Assembly (NCBI GenBank): GCA_036397255.1
Contig: DASWJH010000073.1
Location: 1 to 42,218 of the forward strand
Length of the DNA stretch: 42,218 nt
Reading direction: 5' to 3'
Source of the DNA: Nitrospiria bacterium
GTDB taxonomy: Bacteria; Nitrospirota; Nitrospiria; DASWJH01
Shown here: positions 1-8,683 of the stretch, piece by piece
How the letters are laid out: each line of letters begins with the position of its first letter
Numbering within the stretch: position 1 is the stretch's first letter
Made by a program: the position numbers and the translations under genes
The notes under the pieces: generated by a model
What the model was told of the DNA's origin: nothing
Databases searched by the model: none
The model's input: the letters and a program-made list of their open reading frames with translations, nothing else

Positions 1-5
1 TCCTT

Positions 6-141
6 AAAATCAACATCTTCTGGATTCCCGCTTTCGCGGGAATGACGGGAAGGGCCTGGATTTCCGCTTTCCCCTGCCTGCAAGTGCCCGCCGGACAGGC
101 GGGTAATGACAAAATTTACCCACTCACTTCCACGATGAGCC
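6..141 (-). repeat. 136-bp repeat copy A (end of a MITE-like element)
   Basis: The reverse complement of this stretch matches 35083-35218 over 136 positions with a single mismatch (at the palindrome near base 38). It contains nested palindromes: ATTCCCGC/GCGGGAAT around 26-45 and CCCGCC/GGCGGG around 87-105. Its right end (base 141) corresponds to the terminal inverted repeat of the complete element at 35083-35388, so the rest of this copy probably lies left of the window or is lost. It sits only 4 bp beyond the stop codon of the LPP20-like gene at 146, so it may also serve as that operon's 3' structure. Confidence 0.85.
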
Positions 142-145
142 GTTT

Positions 146-1276
146 TTAAAAAAGGTTTTTTTCATCTCCAAAAATTCGCTGCGATATTTCGGGGCCAATT
201 TCTTTAATAATAACCCGTTGGGCAAACCGAACCGCGCGGGCTTCGGCTTCTTTTTTATTCACATGGCCTTCTCGTCCATTCCTGTTGAGGGATCCAAAAA
301 CCCTACCGCTGCTTTTCTCCTTTAAAATGGCACTCACCTGCCAATTAAAAAATGGTTGAGCCTGAAGGGTCAGGGGAAAAAGACTAAATTCCACCTTAAT
401 TAAAAGAGATTCCACATCCTCTCGGTATTGGTTTTCAATAAACGGGAAACCCTCCTGGGAAAGGGATCGAACAAAAGCCATACGAATCTCCCTTTGAAAA
501 GGACCAGAAACTTCCAAAACCACATCCAAGTCCTGCTCAAGAAATTTTCTGAGCCGGAGTGAAATCTTCTCTAAAGAAAATGGGGATTCCATCCCCCGAC
601 CAAAGGGTTCAATAATTTGAAGGTCAGCGTTTAATCCATGCCGAACCAGTACTGTTCGAAGGGCCCCATGTAGATTCTGAACAATTTGCAATTTACTTTC
701 CAACCCTTTTGGGTTTTGAATTTGCTCCAAATTCTGGACATTGTTCAACAACTCCAAAGCTTTTTTATCCAAATCTCTAATCTTCTCCATTAGAATCTGG
801 ACAGAGTGCCCCCGGTTAATGATGGCCAGCACGAAAAATTTCTTTTTTTGTTGATCCTCCCAAACTTCAGCAATGGAAATATTTTCAAGAACTTTCTCTG
901 TTGAAACCTGAGTTAATTGATCAATTTTAATTTTTCGTTGGACTACAGGATTTTTGTCTATTTGATTTTGGCCAGATGACTGGAGAAACTCCTCCCACTC
1001 ACGGCTTTGGGATTGAATGTTGGCTTGAAAAATTTGGGACAGCGCTGCATAGGCCTTCTTCTCAGCGCTCTCCCGGGTATCACCAAATCCCACTCCTGTT
1101 AGGTATTCCTCCCTTGGGTAATCAACGCTTTCCCCATTAACCCAATCAGGAGGGGAAATTATTTTAATCCTTCCACACCCGTAAAAAAAATCCCCAAAAA
1201 GAAATAGGAGGGCTAAACCAAAAAAATATATTTCTATTTTAGCATCGAATACCATTAAATTTATTAATTTTTCCAA
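146..1276 (-). CDS. LPP20-family lipoprotein
   Basis: Predicted outer-membrane or periplasm-facing lipoprotein of unknown exact role. The N-terminus has a hydrophobic segment (about residues 15-33) ending in a lipobox-like FFYGC with Cys34. It is followed by the LPP20-type start of the mature domain, PPDWVNG then YLTGVGFG and a helical ESAEKKAYAALSQIF stretch. The C-terminal half (about 220-376) is less conserved and resembles LpoB/FlgT-like beta-alpha folds only loosely. The first codon here is TTG at 1276; an ATG at 1255 is the alternative, and neither has a strong Shine-Dalgarno. It is the last gene of a four-gene lipoprotein operon and starts 8 bp after the stop of the COG3014 gene, which suggests translational coupling. 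The family assignment rests on the PPxW...YxxGxG pattern. Confidence 0.7.
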   Translation of the reverse strand: MEKLINLMVFDAKIEIYFFGLALLFLFGDFFYGCGRIKIISPPDWVNGESVDYPREEYLTGVGFGDTRESAEKKAYAALSQIFQANIQSQSREWEEFLQSSGQNQIDKNPVVQRKIKIDQLTQVSTEKVLENISIAEVWEDQQKKKFFVLAIINRGHSVQILMEKIRDLDKKALELLNNVQNLEQIQNPKGLESKLQIVQNLHGALRTVLVRHGLNADLQIIEPFGRGMESPFSLEKISLRLRKFLEQDLDVVLEVSGPFQREIRMAFVRSLSQEGFPFIENQYREDVESLLIKVEFSLFPLTLQAQPFFNWQVSAILKEKSSGRVFGSLNRNGREGHVNKKEAEARAVRFAQRVIIKEIGPEISQRIFGDEKNLF

Positions 1277-1284
1277 TCAAACGC

Positions 1285-2643
1285 TCATTCAGAAGAGTTA
1301 ACCATTCGGGCCCCTAAAAAAACCTTCTCTCCTGCCTTCACTTCAATTTTTGAAGGATTTCTTTGGGCTACTTTTTTACCAAATGAATTGAAATACTCCA
1401 CTCTGATTTGGTATTGCCCTGGAGTAACCAGGACCCCCGCCATCTGGATTTCACCGGGTAAGGTACGCCAGCTCCTTTTATCGGACTGTTCAGAAAATAA
1501 AGAGAACAGATTGGTTCCTAGCTCCGCCAAAAAAGAGGAAAGCGGTTCTTCATCCTTCCCAGCCATCTGCCGAATTCCTCTGGCTAGTAAAAATTTTGAA
1601 GAAGCACGTGCGATGGCTTTTGTTGTAATCCTTCCCACCCGATCTTCAAGGTTTTTAATCGCAATATCAGAAATATTTTGCACGGTAACCGTTTTCTCGG
1701 AAAAAGACTCTTTAGGGTTCCAGACACTGACCAAAGCATAGGAAATATTAGAGGAACGGCGGATAAACCGGGGCATGGCAATATTTAAAATATAAATTCC
1801 ACCTCGGCCATCAGGAACAGGAGCGGTAATAAAAAAATCTTCTTTAATAGGAGAAAGCCCCTTAAGGCTGATGAAAACCACCTCACCTAATTTTTGATAT
1901 TCCTCTTGGGTTAACCAATGGGTCTGGCCAAAACCTTCCTGGTATTGGCTATTTTCAGTTTCTAGCCCAAGGAACTGGGTTAATCGGAGTAAATCGCTTT
2001 TCAACGCTACCGGAATGGCTATTGCGTAATTATGTTGATCATCCTGGTAAGCCTCATAGGCTTTTCGGAAAGCGATAAGGGCATCATTGGGTTCCTTTTT
2101 GGCTTCATATAATTTTCCACTTAAATACCTTGCGAAAGCATCCTGTTTATAAATGCTTTTTTTATCATATCGATCATTTAAAAGATTCAATTGATGGTCT
2201 ATTTTTCTCACCTCGACCAAAGCCTCATCCAAATTTTTCATATAGGTATAATTCAAAGCTGAAATCAAATGTATCATCACCCGTTCAAAATCCTCTCCCT
2301 CATAGGGAAGGGTATTATCATTGGTAAAAAAAGCACCAGTCTCCGATACAATGCTTTTGGTATACAGATTTTCCGCAAATTGTTCTGCTTGGTGAAGGAA
2401 CTGGTTACTCTCCGTAAATTGACCCAAAAGGTGGAGTGTCATGGCTCGGTCCATTAAATACAGCAACTTATTTTTTGGTCCATAGTGCTTCTGATTTTTC
2501 TCGATGACCTGGTCCGCTTGTTCAAAATCCTGTTTTGAGATTAAGGTCTCAACCTGATTATAGTGGTGGGAAATGGGACTACAGGATAAGTTCAGGAAAA
2601 GGGAAAGAAAAAAGAATGGAAGTCGAGTGTTATAATATTTCAT
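1285..2643 (-). CDS. COG3014-family TPR lipoprotein
   Basis: Predicted exported lipoprotein of the COG3014 type, known only as conserved envelope proteins found beside LpoB and LPP20 genes. The signal peptide (about residues 1-21) ends in LNLSC, with Cys21 as the acylated residue. Residues about 28-210 form helical TPR-like repeats (QADQVIEKNQ, ALVEVRKIDH, ALIAFRKAYEAY). The second half is a beta-rich domain with the GRGGIYILNIAMPRF stretch and a C-terminal Ig-like strand region (GQYQIRVEYFNSFGKKV). It starts 15 bp after the LpoB-like gene and ends 8 bp before the downstream LPP20-like gene, so the genes are surely co-transcribed. The biochemical role is unknown. A link to peptidoglycan synthase activation is inferred from the neighbour only. 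Confidence 0.78.
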   Translation of the reverse strand: MKYYNTRLPFFFLSLFLNLSCSPISHHYNQVETLISKQDFEQADQVIEKNQKHYGPKNKLLYLMDRAMTLHLLGQFTESNQFLHQAEQFAENLYTKSIVSETGAFFTNDNTLPYEGEDFERVMIHLISALNYTYMKNLDEALVEVRKIDHQLNLLNDRYDKKSIYKQDAFARYLSGKLYEAKKEPNDALIAFRKAYEAYQDDQHNYAIAIPVALKSDLLRLTQFLGLETENSQYQEGFGQTHWLTQEEYQKLGEVVFISLKGLSPIKEDFFITAPVPDGRGGIYILNIAMPRFIRRSSNISYALVSVWNPKESFSEKTVTVQNISDIAIKNLEDRVGRITTKAIARASSKFLLARGIRQMAGKDEEPLSSFLAELGTNLFSLFSEQSDKRSWRTLPGEIQMAGVLVTPGQYQIRVEYFNSFGKKVAQRNPSKIEVKAGEKVFLGARMVNSSE

Positions 2644-2658
2644 CCCGCAACGGTTAAG

Positions 2659-3270
2659 TTAGAAACCGAAACGGCTCCGTTGAATAATTTTTTTTATTTT
2701 CTTCTGTCCAAACCAAGCCTTGGTATTATTTTCAATATTAATCATTTCTAGGTCCACCTGGTAAAAAATGGCTTTTGTTCCTTTGGCTTCATCTAAAATG
2801 GTATTAATGGTTCCCTTCAGCATAAAATCGGCCCCAATTTCCTTTCCTAGGCCTTTTGCGGTTTCCTCCGAGGAAAACTCCTGTTGTTCCAACCGTTCCT
2901 GCCTCACCTCCTCCCTTTCAGATTTGGACGCAACAAAGGTTACCCTTCCGGAATTGGTTAGCTCCCGCTCAAGGTCTTTAATAAAGGTTTGAACATTGAT
3001 GTGTTCGTGACTTCGATTGACAACGGTTCCAACAATAACCGAGGGCTCCTTCCCTTTTCGGGCAATATAGGTATCCAACCAGGAGCGCCCCAGAGCATCG
3101 CCCAGCATCTCTTGGGCCACTAACCTCGAATCAGTGTCATTCCACCGACCGCTGAGGTCCGTCATGGTTTCCGGCTCCACACGGGAAACCTTTAATCCCC
3201 CACAGGCCTCTAATAAAAGGAAAATTGCCAATACCAAAAATAAAATTCCAGGTTCTCTTTGGAGTTTCAT
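2659..3270 (-). CDS. LpoB-like penicillin-binding protein activator lipoprotein
   Basis: Resembles the LpoB family, outer-membrane lipoproteins that reach through the periplasm and stimulate class A peptidoglycan synthases. The start at 3270 (MKLQREPG) is preferred over the longer frame to 3357. It has a GGGGA Shine-Dalgarno at good spacing and gives a normal lipoprotein signal: hydrophobic core, then LLLEAC with Cys at about residue 23 of the short form. The mature part shows the LpoB features SGRWNDTDSRLVAQEM, PSVIVGTVVNRSHEHINV, then GKEIGADFMLKGTINTI and a final strand pair. It lies 83 bp downstream of the first LPP20 gene and 15 bp upstream of the COG3014 gene. The LpoB fold assignment is fairly safe; the partner enzyme is not in the window. 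Confidence 0.8.
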   Translation of the reverse strand: MKLQREPGILFLVLAIFLLLEACGGLKVSRVEPETMTDLSGRWNDTDSRLVAQEMLGDALGRSWLDTYIARKGKEPSVIVGTVVNRSHEHINVQTFIKDLERELTNSGRVTFVASKSEREEVRQERLEQQEFSSEETAKGLGKEIGADFMLKGTINTILDEAKGTKAIFYQVDLEMINIENNTKAWFGQKKIKKIIQRSRFGF

Positions 3271-3353
3271 GTGGTTCCCCTCTCTCAAAATCTCCCATCC
3301 CCAAAAAGGCCATTTTCCCATACCCCTGACCTCCTGGACCGGATTACCCCTAA

Positions 3354-3944
3354 TCATCTTAAATGATTCTCTTCGCTAGCCAACTCATTAAAACTTCGGT
3401 CAGCATTCTCACGAATAAAGTCTCTAACGTTTGCGTTGAGCTCCTGCATTTTTTCTGTGCTGTTTTTAAAATTTTCCAAATCCAGTTTGGCAAGGGAATA
3501 GTGTGTTTCAGTATTTTTATCCACCCAATGATCAACAATCATAACTCCAGACAAGGTCACCGATGAAAAAGTCTTAATCGTTTGCTGGATATGCTGCTCC
3601 TCCATTGCAGCCCCTTCCGCTGTTACGGCTGCGCCTCCTGTTGTGGATGCTACATAATCTTTCATCAAAGAGGCGGTGTAGGTTTTAAATATCTTTCCCA
3701 CTTCCGCCCGAGCCCGGTTTTCTGCGGAAACACGCGCCAAGGGTTCATTTTTAATCCCCACCACCGCACCTACACCATAAAAAACCTTTTTTCCACCATC
3801 GGAAAAAGCTCCGTTTCCTTCCTTTACCCAAGGAGGCATCTTCCCCCCCCGTAGGGTAGGACCGGCACAAGCCAACATTAAAAATGAGAGGGAAATCATA
3901 ATGAGAAAAATTATGCTAGATTGGGTTATGTCTTTCCGGATCAT
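3354..3944 (-). CDS. LPP20-family lipoprotein, first gene of operon
   Basis: Small lipoprotein of the LPP20 type. The ATG at 3944 is chosen because AAGGGGGC lies 5-6 bases upstream; the frame also reads on to 3992 without ribosome-binding support. The signal peptide ends in FLMLAC (Cys about residue 26), followed by MPPWVKEGNGAFSDGG and VFYGVGAVVGI, the family hallmark. The C-terminus is helical (LENFKNSTEKMQELNANVRDFI). It appears to be the first gene of the LPP20-LpoB-COG3014-LPP20 operon, since the groEL terminator lies just upstream. FlgP of vibrios belongs to the same broad family, but no flagellar gene is near, so a general envelope role is more likely. Confidence 0.78.
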   Translation of the reverse strand: MIRKDITQSSIIFLIMISLSFLMLACAGPTLRGGKMPPWVKEGNGAFSDGGKKVFYGVGAVVGIKNEPLARVSAENRARAEVGKIFKTYTASLMKDYVASTTGGAAVTAEGAAMEEQHIQQTIKTFSSVTLSGVMIVDHWVDKNTETHYSLAKLDLENFKNSTEKMQELNANVRDFIRENADRSFNELASEENHLR

Positions 3945-4056
3945 ATAATGCCCCCTTGCTTCTTTTTTAACCCCAGTTTTGAAAAATATCATAACATAGT
4001 TAATTTCTAAATCCTACCCTTTTGGAATTTCAAAATTTCTTTAATCCTTCTAAAAT

Positions 4057-4092
4057 AAAAACCCCCCTTTCAAGATAGAAAGAGGGGTTTTT
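4057..4092 (-). terminator. Rho-independent terminator of groES-groEL
   Basis: On the minus strand a stem of about 15 bp with one mismatch (AAAAACCCC and its complement, then a TCTTTC/GAAAG arm) closes a 6-base loop and is followed by a TTTTTATTTTA tract. It lies 80 bp downstream of the groEL stop codon, in the right orientation for that operon. Confidence 0.8.
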
Positions 4093-4172
4093 CATTTTCT
4101 GCTCCTTGAAACAAAGGAACAGGAAAGGTTTGGAGATTTTTACCCGTTCATTCTGGAAAACAAAGGGTAATT

Positions 4173-5810
4173 TTAGTACATGTCTCCGCCCATTCCGCCC
4201 ATTCCACCACCAGGCATCGGAGGCATTTTTTGTTCTTTTTCTGGTATCTCAGCCACCATCACTTCTGTGGTTAACATTAAAGATGCCACGCTGGCGGCAT
4301 TCTGAAGTGCGCACCGGGCCACTTTTGTAGGATCAATGATTCCAGCCTTGAGCATATCCACATATTCCTCCGCTGCTGCATCAAATCCTATTGTGTCTTT
4401 CTCTTTTTTGGCCCGTTCCACCACCACAGAACCTTCCAACCCCGCATTGTGGACAATTTGCCGAATCGGCTCCTCTAAACTTCTTTTAATAATATTCACG
4501 CCTATCTGTTGATCCCCTTCCAATTTCATCTTATCCAGTGCGGGAATACACCTCAAGAGAGCAATTCCTCCACCGGGGACAATTCCTTCTTCCACGGCCG
4601 CTTTTGTTGCATGAAGGGCATCCTCAACGCGCGCCTTTTTCTCCTTCATTTCGGTCTCAGTGGCAGCTCCTACATTAATCACCGCAACACCACCCACAAT
4701 TTTGGCAAGTCTTTCTTGGAGCTTCTCCCGGTCATAATCCGAAGTGGTCTCCTCAACCTGAGCCTTGAGCTGCTTAACTCTACCTTGAATTTTGCTGGAT
4801 TCTCCCGCACCTTCAATAATGGTGGTATTATCCTTATCGATGGTGACGCGTTTGGCGCGACCCAAATCGCCAATCTTAACGTTTTCCAATTTTAACCCAA
4901 GGTCTTCAGAGATGACTTGTCCACCGGTTAAAACGGCAATATCCTCTAACATGGCTTTTCGCCGATCTCCAAACCCAGGAGCTTTCACAGCTGCACAGGC
5001 CAGGGTTCCTCGAAGTTTGTTTACCACCAAAGTGGCTAGGGCTTCCCCTTCGACTTCTTCCGCAATGATCACCAAAGGTTTACCCATCTTTGCAATCTGC
5101 TCTAGAACGGGCAAAAGATCCTTCATGGTACTGATCTTTTTTTCATTAATTAAAATGAACACGTCCTCGAGAGAAATCTCCATCCTTTCTGGGTCCGTGA
5201 TAAAATACGGAGATAAATAACCCCGGTCAAACTGCATCCCCTCAACCACATCCAAGGAGGTGCTCATACTTTTAGCTTCCTCAACGGTAATCACACCGTC
5301 TTTTCCAACCTTCTCCATGGCCTCTGCAATTAAATCTCCAATGGTCGAATCGGTATTGGCAGAAATAGTTCCGATTTGAGCAATTTCTTTTTTGTCTTGG
5401 CAGGGCTTGCTTTGCTTTTTCAACTCTTCCACCACCAGCTCCACGGCCTTATCGATTCCCCGCTTCACTTCCATGGCATTGGCCCCTGCAGATACATTCT
5501 TGGACCCCTCTCGAAAAATCGCATGGGCTAAAACGGTGGCCGTGGTGGTACCATCCCCAGCAATATCGCTGGTTTTACTCGCCACTTCACGGACCAACTG
5601 TGCACCCATATTTTCATAAGGGTCTTTTAATTCAATTTCTTTTGCCACAGTAACGCCGTCTTTGGTTATCAGAGGAGCTCCAAATTTTTTATCCAAAATA
5701 GCGTTTCGCCCTTTGGGGCCCAGTGTGGCCTTTACGGCGTCGGTCAATTGCGTCATTCCCCTTAGAATGGCCGCTCTTGCTTCATCTCGAAAAACGATCT
5801 GCTTTGCCAT
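4173..5810 (-). CDS. groEL: Chaperonin GroEL (Hsp60)
   Basis: Sixty-kilodalton chaperonin subunit that forms the double-ring ATP-driven folding chamber in the cytoplasm together with GroES. The length of 545 residues is normal. Visible hallmarks are [11 protein letters not shown] (residues 27-37), the nucleotide site GDGTTT at 85-90, the [12 protein letters not shown] segment near 400, and the C-terminal Gly-Met tail [12 protein letters not shown]. The start has an AAGGAGGAAG Shine-Dalgarno 7-8 bases upstream. The gene lies 54 bp after groES and shares its promoter and CIRCE operator, with a strong terminator downstream. No key residue appears to be missing. Confidence 0.99.
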   Translation of the reverse strand: MAKQIVFRDEARAAILRGMTQLTDAVKATLGPKGRNAILDKKFGAPLITKDGVTVAKEIELKDPYENMGAQLVREVASKTSDIAGDGTTTATVLAHAIFREGSKNVSAGANAMEVKRGIDKAVELVVEELKKQSKPCQDKKEIAQIGTISANTDSTIGDLIAEAMEKVGKDGVITVEEAKSMSTSLDVVEGMQFDRGYLSPYFITDPERMEISLEDVFILINEKKISTMKDLLPVLEQIAKMGKPLVIIAEEVEGEALATLVVNKLRGTLACAAVKAPGFGDRRKAMLEDIAVLTGGQVISEDLGLKLENVKIGDLGRAKRVTIDKDNTTIIEGAGESSKIQGRVKQLKAQVEETTSDYDREKLQERLAKIVGGVAVINVGAATETEMKEKKARVEDALHATKAAVEEGIVPGGGIALLRCIPALDKMKLEGDQQIGVNIIKRSLEEPIRQIVHNAGLEGSVVVERAKKEKDTIGFDAAAEEYVDMLKAGIIDPTKVARCALQNAASVASLMLTTEVMVAEIPEKEQKMPPMPGGGMGGMGGDMY

Positions 5811-5864
5811 TGATTCTTCCTCCTTGCTAAACTTTGGTCAAAAAAGGTTAATAAACTTTTATCT

Positions 5865-6170
5865 CTATTTATCAAAGACCCCAAGAATATCTTCCTCTTT
5901 CAAGATGAGATATTCCACATTATCGATGTTGATCTTTGACCCCGAATATTTATCAAAGAGGATGACATCCCCAACTTTCACCCCTTTTACCTCATTTCCA
6001 ATAGACTCGATTTTTCCTTTTTGAGGTTTCTCCTTGGCTGCGTCTGGGATGTAAATTCCTCCCGCGGTTTTCTCCAATTCTTCTGTATAGCTGACAAATA
6101 CACGGTCCTTCAAAGGTTTAAACTTCATAGAAACTGCTCCTTTCTGCTTTGCAACGGCTTCTGCTGCCAT
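5865..6170 (-). CDS. groES: Co-chaperonin GroES (Hsp10)
   Basis: Ten-kilodalton co-chaperonin that caps the GroEL chamber. The canonical domain begins MKFKPLKDRV, includes the mobile loop around EELEKTAGGIYIPD, and ends YLILKEEDILGVFD. Two starts are plausible. The ATG at 6170 has a perfect AGGAGG seven bases upstream and would add 14 residues (MAAEAVAKQKGAVS). The internal ATG at 6128 matches the usual family start and has GGAG eight bases upstream. The longer form is listed because its ribosome site is the stronger. The gene heads the groES-groEL operon, 93 bp below a CIRCE operator. Confidence 0.97.
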   Translation of the reverse strand: MAAEAVAKQKGAVSMKFKPLKDRVFVSYTEELEKTAGGIYIPDAAKEKPQKGKIESIGNEVKGVKVGDVILFDKYSGSKINIDNVEYLILKEEDILGVFDK

Positions 6171-6262
6171 TTTTAACCTCCTTTTTTGTTATTGGGTTTC
6201 AAAAAAACAGGTTTGGGAAAAACCTTTTTGAAATAAATCAAATTAAAAGAAACCAAATATTG

Positions 6263-6289
6263 TTAGCACTCCCTGAAAGCGAGTGCTAA
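6263..6289 (-). promoter_or_regulatory. CIRCE operator (HrcA binding site)
   Basis: A perfect inverted repeat, TTAGCACTC, nine bases, GAGTGCTAA, which is the consensus CIRCE element. It begins at the -10 box of the groES promoter, so bound HrcA repressor would block transcription start. hrcA itself is not in the window. Confidence 0.97.
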
Positions 6290-6316
6290 TATACAAAGGC
6301 CTGACCCAAAAATCAA
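6288..6316 (-). promoter_or_regulatory. Sigma70-type promoter of groES-groEL
   Basis: Reading the minus strand, TTGATT (6316-6311) and TATATT (6293-6288) are separated by exactly 17 bases. The start point would fall inside the CIRCE operator, the usual layout for HrcA-controlled chaperonin operons. Confidence 0.75.
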
Positions 6317-6462
6317 GCTTTTTTTTATTTTTTTTTTATTATTAATATCAATGAGTTAAAACAGAAAATTTCTGTTCCTGTAAAGGTTCTTGGAATATAG
6401 GGCTCAATCCAACGGAAGGTTAGTGAGAATCTTTTTTTAAATTTTTAAAAAAAGGTAAGGAC

Positions 6463-8094
6463 TTAAGGACTGGTAATGAGAATACTATAAGTCCCTAAAC
6501 GCCCTGCGGAAGGGGGTGCATTCGGAGAAGATTTGACCCGAACATAAAATAGGCCCGTTTGGGATGGTGTAAATACAATTTCTGAAGAAAGGGTTGTTTG
6601 ATCATTGATAGGACAAAAAGGTTTACGCACCTGGCCACAGGAAGGGTCGTAACTGCTGCCGTTTCTATTATCATTGGTATTATTTGGATCAGGGGGAATA
6701 AGCAACACACCATTGCTATCCAGTATCTCTAAATAGGTATCCGCCCCATTTTTTAAATCCGTTGTCCCAATGGTATATTTCTGTCCAGATATACCATCAA
6801 AGGCTATATAATCAACATCCCCATTGGGATAAATGGTGTGGTTTTCCCGCGGGGATCCTAAATTAAATATTCTCGAGGAATTAGGAGTATCATCATTTTC
6901 AAACGAATCCTCAAAAAAATCCATTTTAAATTCTTTGGTAATGTTTTCCATTTCTGTCAGTGAGTTATGACCCTGAAGGAACCATCCCTCCCAAAAATCC
7001 TCCATACTGACGTTTCGAACCCCCGTCTGCGTCATATAATTGGTAATCACATCCCATATAGGACTGAGCCCGGTATTCAATCCATCAAAGGGTTCATTTT
7101 CGACATTATTATCAAAAATATCCCATAAGCTTTTTGCAACAGCCAGTTCATTGGTTGTATATACCTCATCATCCACCACCGAAGAAGGGGTTGATTCCAA
7201 ATCCACCAGCAGTGAGAATCCATTGTTTGGCGGATCTCCGCCGGTTACATCCAAAATGAAACGGTCATTCCTGATTGCACCCGAAATAAAAGAAGCCCAG
7301 CCTTCTGACCAGGACAATCGGATATCTAGTGTATTGTCAACGGGGCTATGTGGCCCCCCAGGAGAGGAATCTTTTGAATAAACTTCGGACATAAAATGGC
7401 CGAATTCATGATATATTACCCCGGTATCATATTCATCTGGGTCGGCCCCTCCATTAATCTGTATAAAAGCCCCATTAGGGTCCATCGAAAAACCGGTACC
7501 GGGATCAGAACCCACTGTCCATAAGGCTCTCAACCCGGGGGGTATTGTCCCTGTTAACTGCCTGGCAAAATCAACACCTCTCTCGAAGGTATCCAAAATT
7601 TTATACGCACCGGAAATTCCATCGTTAACGGTGGCATTCAGATTTTTTGTAAAACTAGGAGCATCCTGACTATTAAAAGGATTTGATTTTACGGAATAAA
7701 TGGTCGTATCGCCTAGGTTTTTTACCCGGAGGTTGTAATCGGGATGATTGGTTTTTGCCAAAACCCGCACATACACATCCGTTTCAGGAGCACCAAAGTC
7801 GATACAGAAAAAACCGGAACCGTTGGTTGCCCCAGAAGCTATGACCGACCCATTTGAGTTTCTTACGACCTCCACATCTGCAAAACGAATGGGCTGGTTA
7901 TTTCTTACCCCCGTAAATCCGTTAAAATCAATGACCCTGTTTTCAAAAGTGGCTGTACCTGAAACCGTAGTACCACTGGATTGGCAGATCTGCTCACTCC
8001 CCTTACTTCCCCCGCAACCCCAAAGATTGAGGCTCAGTATTAGAAATAAAATGAAACCCAACTTTGAACCTTCAAACCCGGTTTTTTGTATCAT
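6463..8094 (-). CDS. Secreted lipoprotein zinc metalloprotease with PPC-like C-terminal domain
   Basis: Predicted exported gluzincin-type peptidase. Using the frame opening at 8184, there is a signal peptide with lipobox LNLWGC (Cys57), then a CarboxypepD_reg-like beta domain (about 70-145). The catalytic region has HEFGH (His259, Glu260, His263) and a downstream SEGWASF whose Glu294 fits the third zinc ligand of gluzincins. The last 120 residues (NGDVDYIAF ... GLFYVRVKSS ... YSILI) resemble a pre-peptidase C-terminal (PPC) domain. The ATG at 8094 gives a normal signal peptide, but its GGAGG is about 23 bases away, so the start is uncertain. It overlaps or abuts the small lipoprotein gene and follows gspK, which suggests export by this type II system. 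That last point is inference. Confidence 0.75.
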   Translation of the reverse strand: MIQKTGFEGSKLGFILFLILSLNLWGCGGSKGSEQICQSSGTTVSGTATFENRVIDFNGFTGVRNNQPIRFADVEVVRNSNGSVIASGATNGSGFFCIDFGAPETDVYVRVLAKTNHPDYNLRVKNLGDTTIYSVKSNPFNSQDAPSFTKNLNATVNDGISGAYKILDTFERGVDFARQLTGTIPPGLRALWTVGSDPGTGFSMDPNGAFIQINGGADPDEYDTGVIYHEFGHFMSEVYSKDSSPGGPHSPVDNTLDIRLSWSEGWASFISGAIRNDRFILDVTGGDPPNNGFSLLVDLESTPSSVVDDEVYTTNELAVAKSLWDIFDNNVENEPFDGLNTGLSPIWDVITNYMTQTGVRNVSMEDFWEGWFLQGHNSLTEMENITKEFKMDFFEDSFENDDTPNSSRIFNLGSPRENHTIYPNGDVDYIAFDGISGQKYTIGTTDLKNGADTYLEILDSNGVLLIPPDPNNTNDNRNGSSYDPSCGQVRKPFCPINDQTTLSSEIVFTPSQTGLFYVRVKSSPNAPPSAGRLGTYSILITSP

Positions 8095-8104
8095 TAAAAA
8101 AGCT

Positions 8105-8623
8105 TTATTGATTTGGGACCTCCCCTGGAAACTCAATGACATCCTCATTAAACCGGTTTTTTCTAATTTGGGGTTGGACCCCATTTTTCTGTTTGATTCC
8201 GCCTGGGGATGAAATGTTCACCAACGCACTTTTGGTCATTTTTGTACCATCCGGAAATTCAACACTGGCAAAGCCAAAAATCTGATGGTTTAATTCTTTC
8301 GATACCATCACCCCAATTTGAATTATTTTTTCTTCCCCTTTTTTCAAGGGTCCAGACCACATTTTTTCTCCCTGGGTTATCTGAACTTCTTTGGGGATTT
8401 CGACTCTGATCCTCACCATAGGAGCATCGATTTGCGGGGTCACCCGGGCTGTTAAAACCATCTCATCCCCATTTTGAGATGAGGAGGCCAGATCCATTGA
8501 AAAATTTATAGGAACAGTGGGCTTGGCCATAGCCGGATCCCCGTTTAAGGTTCCACAGGCATTCAAAAAAATTAAAAACCCGAAAACCAAGGGTGCCTTC
8601 AAACATTTCTTTAAATTCTCCAT
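8105..8623 (-). CDS. Small lipoprotein of unknown function
   Basis: A 172-residue protein with a clear lipoprotein signal: basic start MENLKKCLK, hydrophobic core, and LNACG lipobox with Cys23. The mature part is an all-beta domain with DEMVLTARVTPQIDAPMVRIRVEIP and GEEKIIQIGVMV, looking like an immunoglobulin-type or DUF-like adhesion fold. I do not recognise a family. It has an AGGAGGAG Shine-Dalgarno. It sits 60 bp after gspK and immediately before the metalloprotease gene in the same direction, so it may assist, tether or inhibit that enzyme. No catalytic motif is visible. Confidence 0.65.
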   Translation of the reverse strand: MENLKKCLKAPLVFGFLIFLNACGTLNGDPAMAKPTVPINFSMDLASSSQNGDEMVLTARVTPQIDAPMVRIRVEIPKEVQITQGEKMWSGPLKKGEEKIIQIGVMVSKELNHQIFGFASVEFPDGTKMTKSALVNISSPGGIKQKNGVQPQIRKNRFNEDVIEFPGEVPNQ

Positions 8624-8683
8624 CCACTCCTCCTCATTTTTTTCAAAAAGTATTTTTCCTTAAATTAACCAAATTTTAAATTC

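Noticed and set aside
4509-5220. Plus-strand frames opposite groEL
   Set aside because: They are shadows of the strongly conserved groEL coding sequence.
7748-8212. 154-residue plus-strand frame
   Set aside because: It runs antisense through the metalloprotease and its signal peptide, with no recognisable domain.
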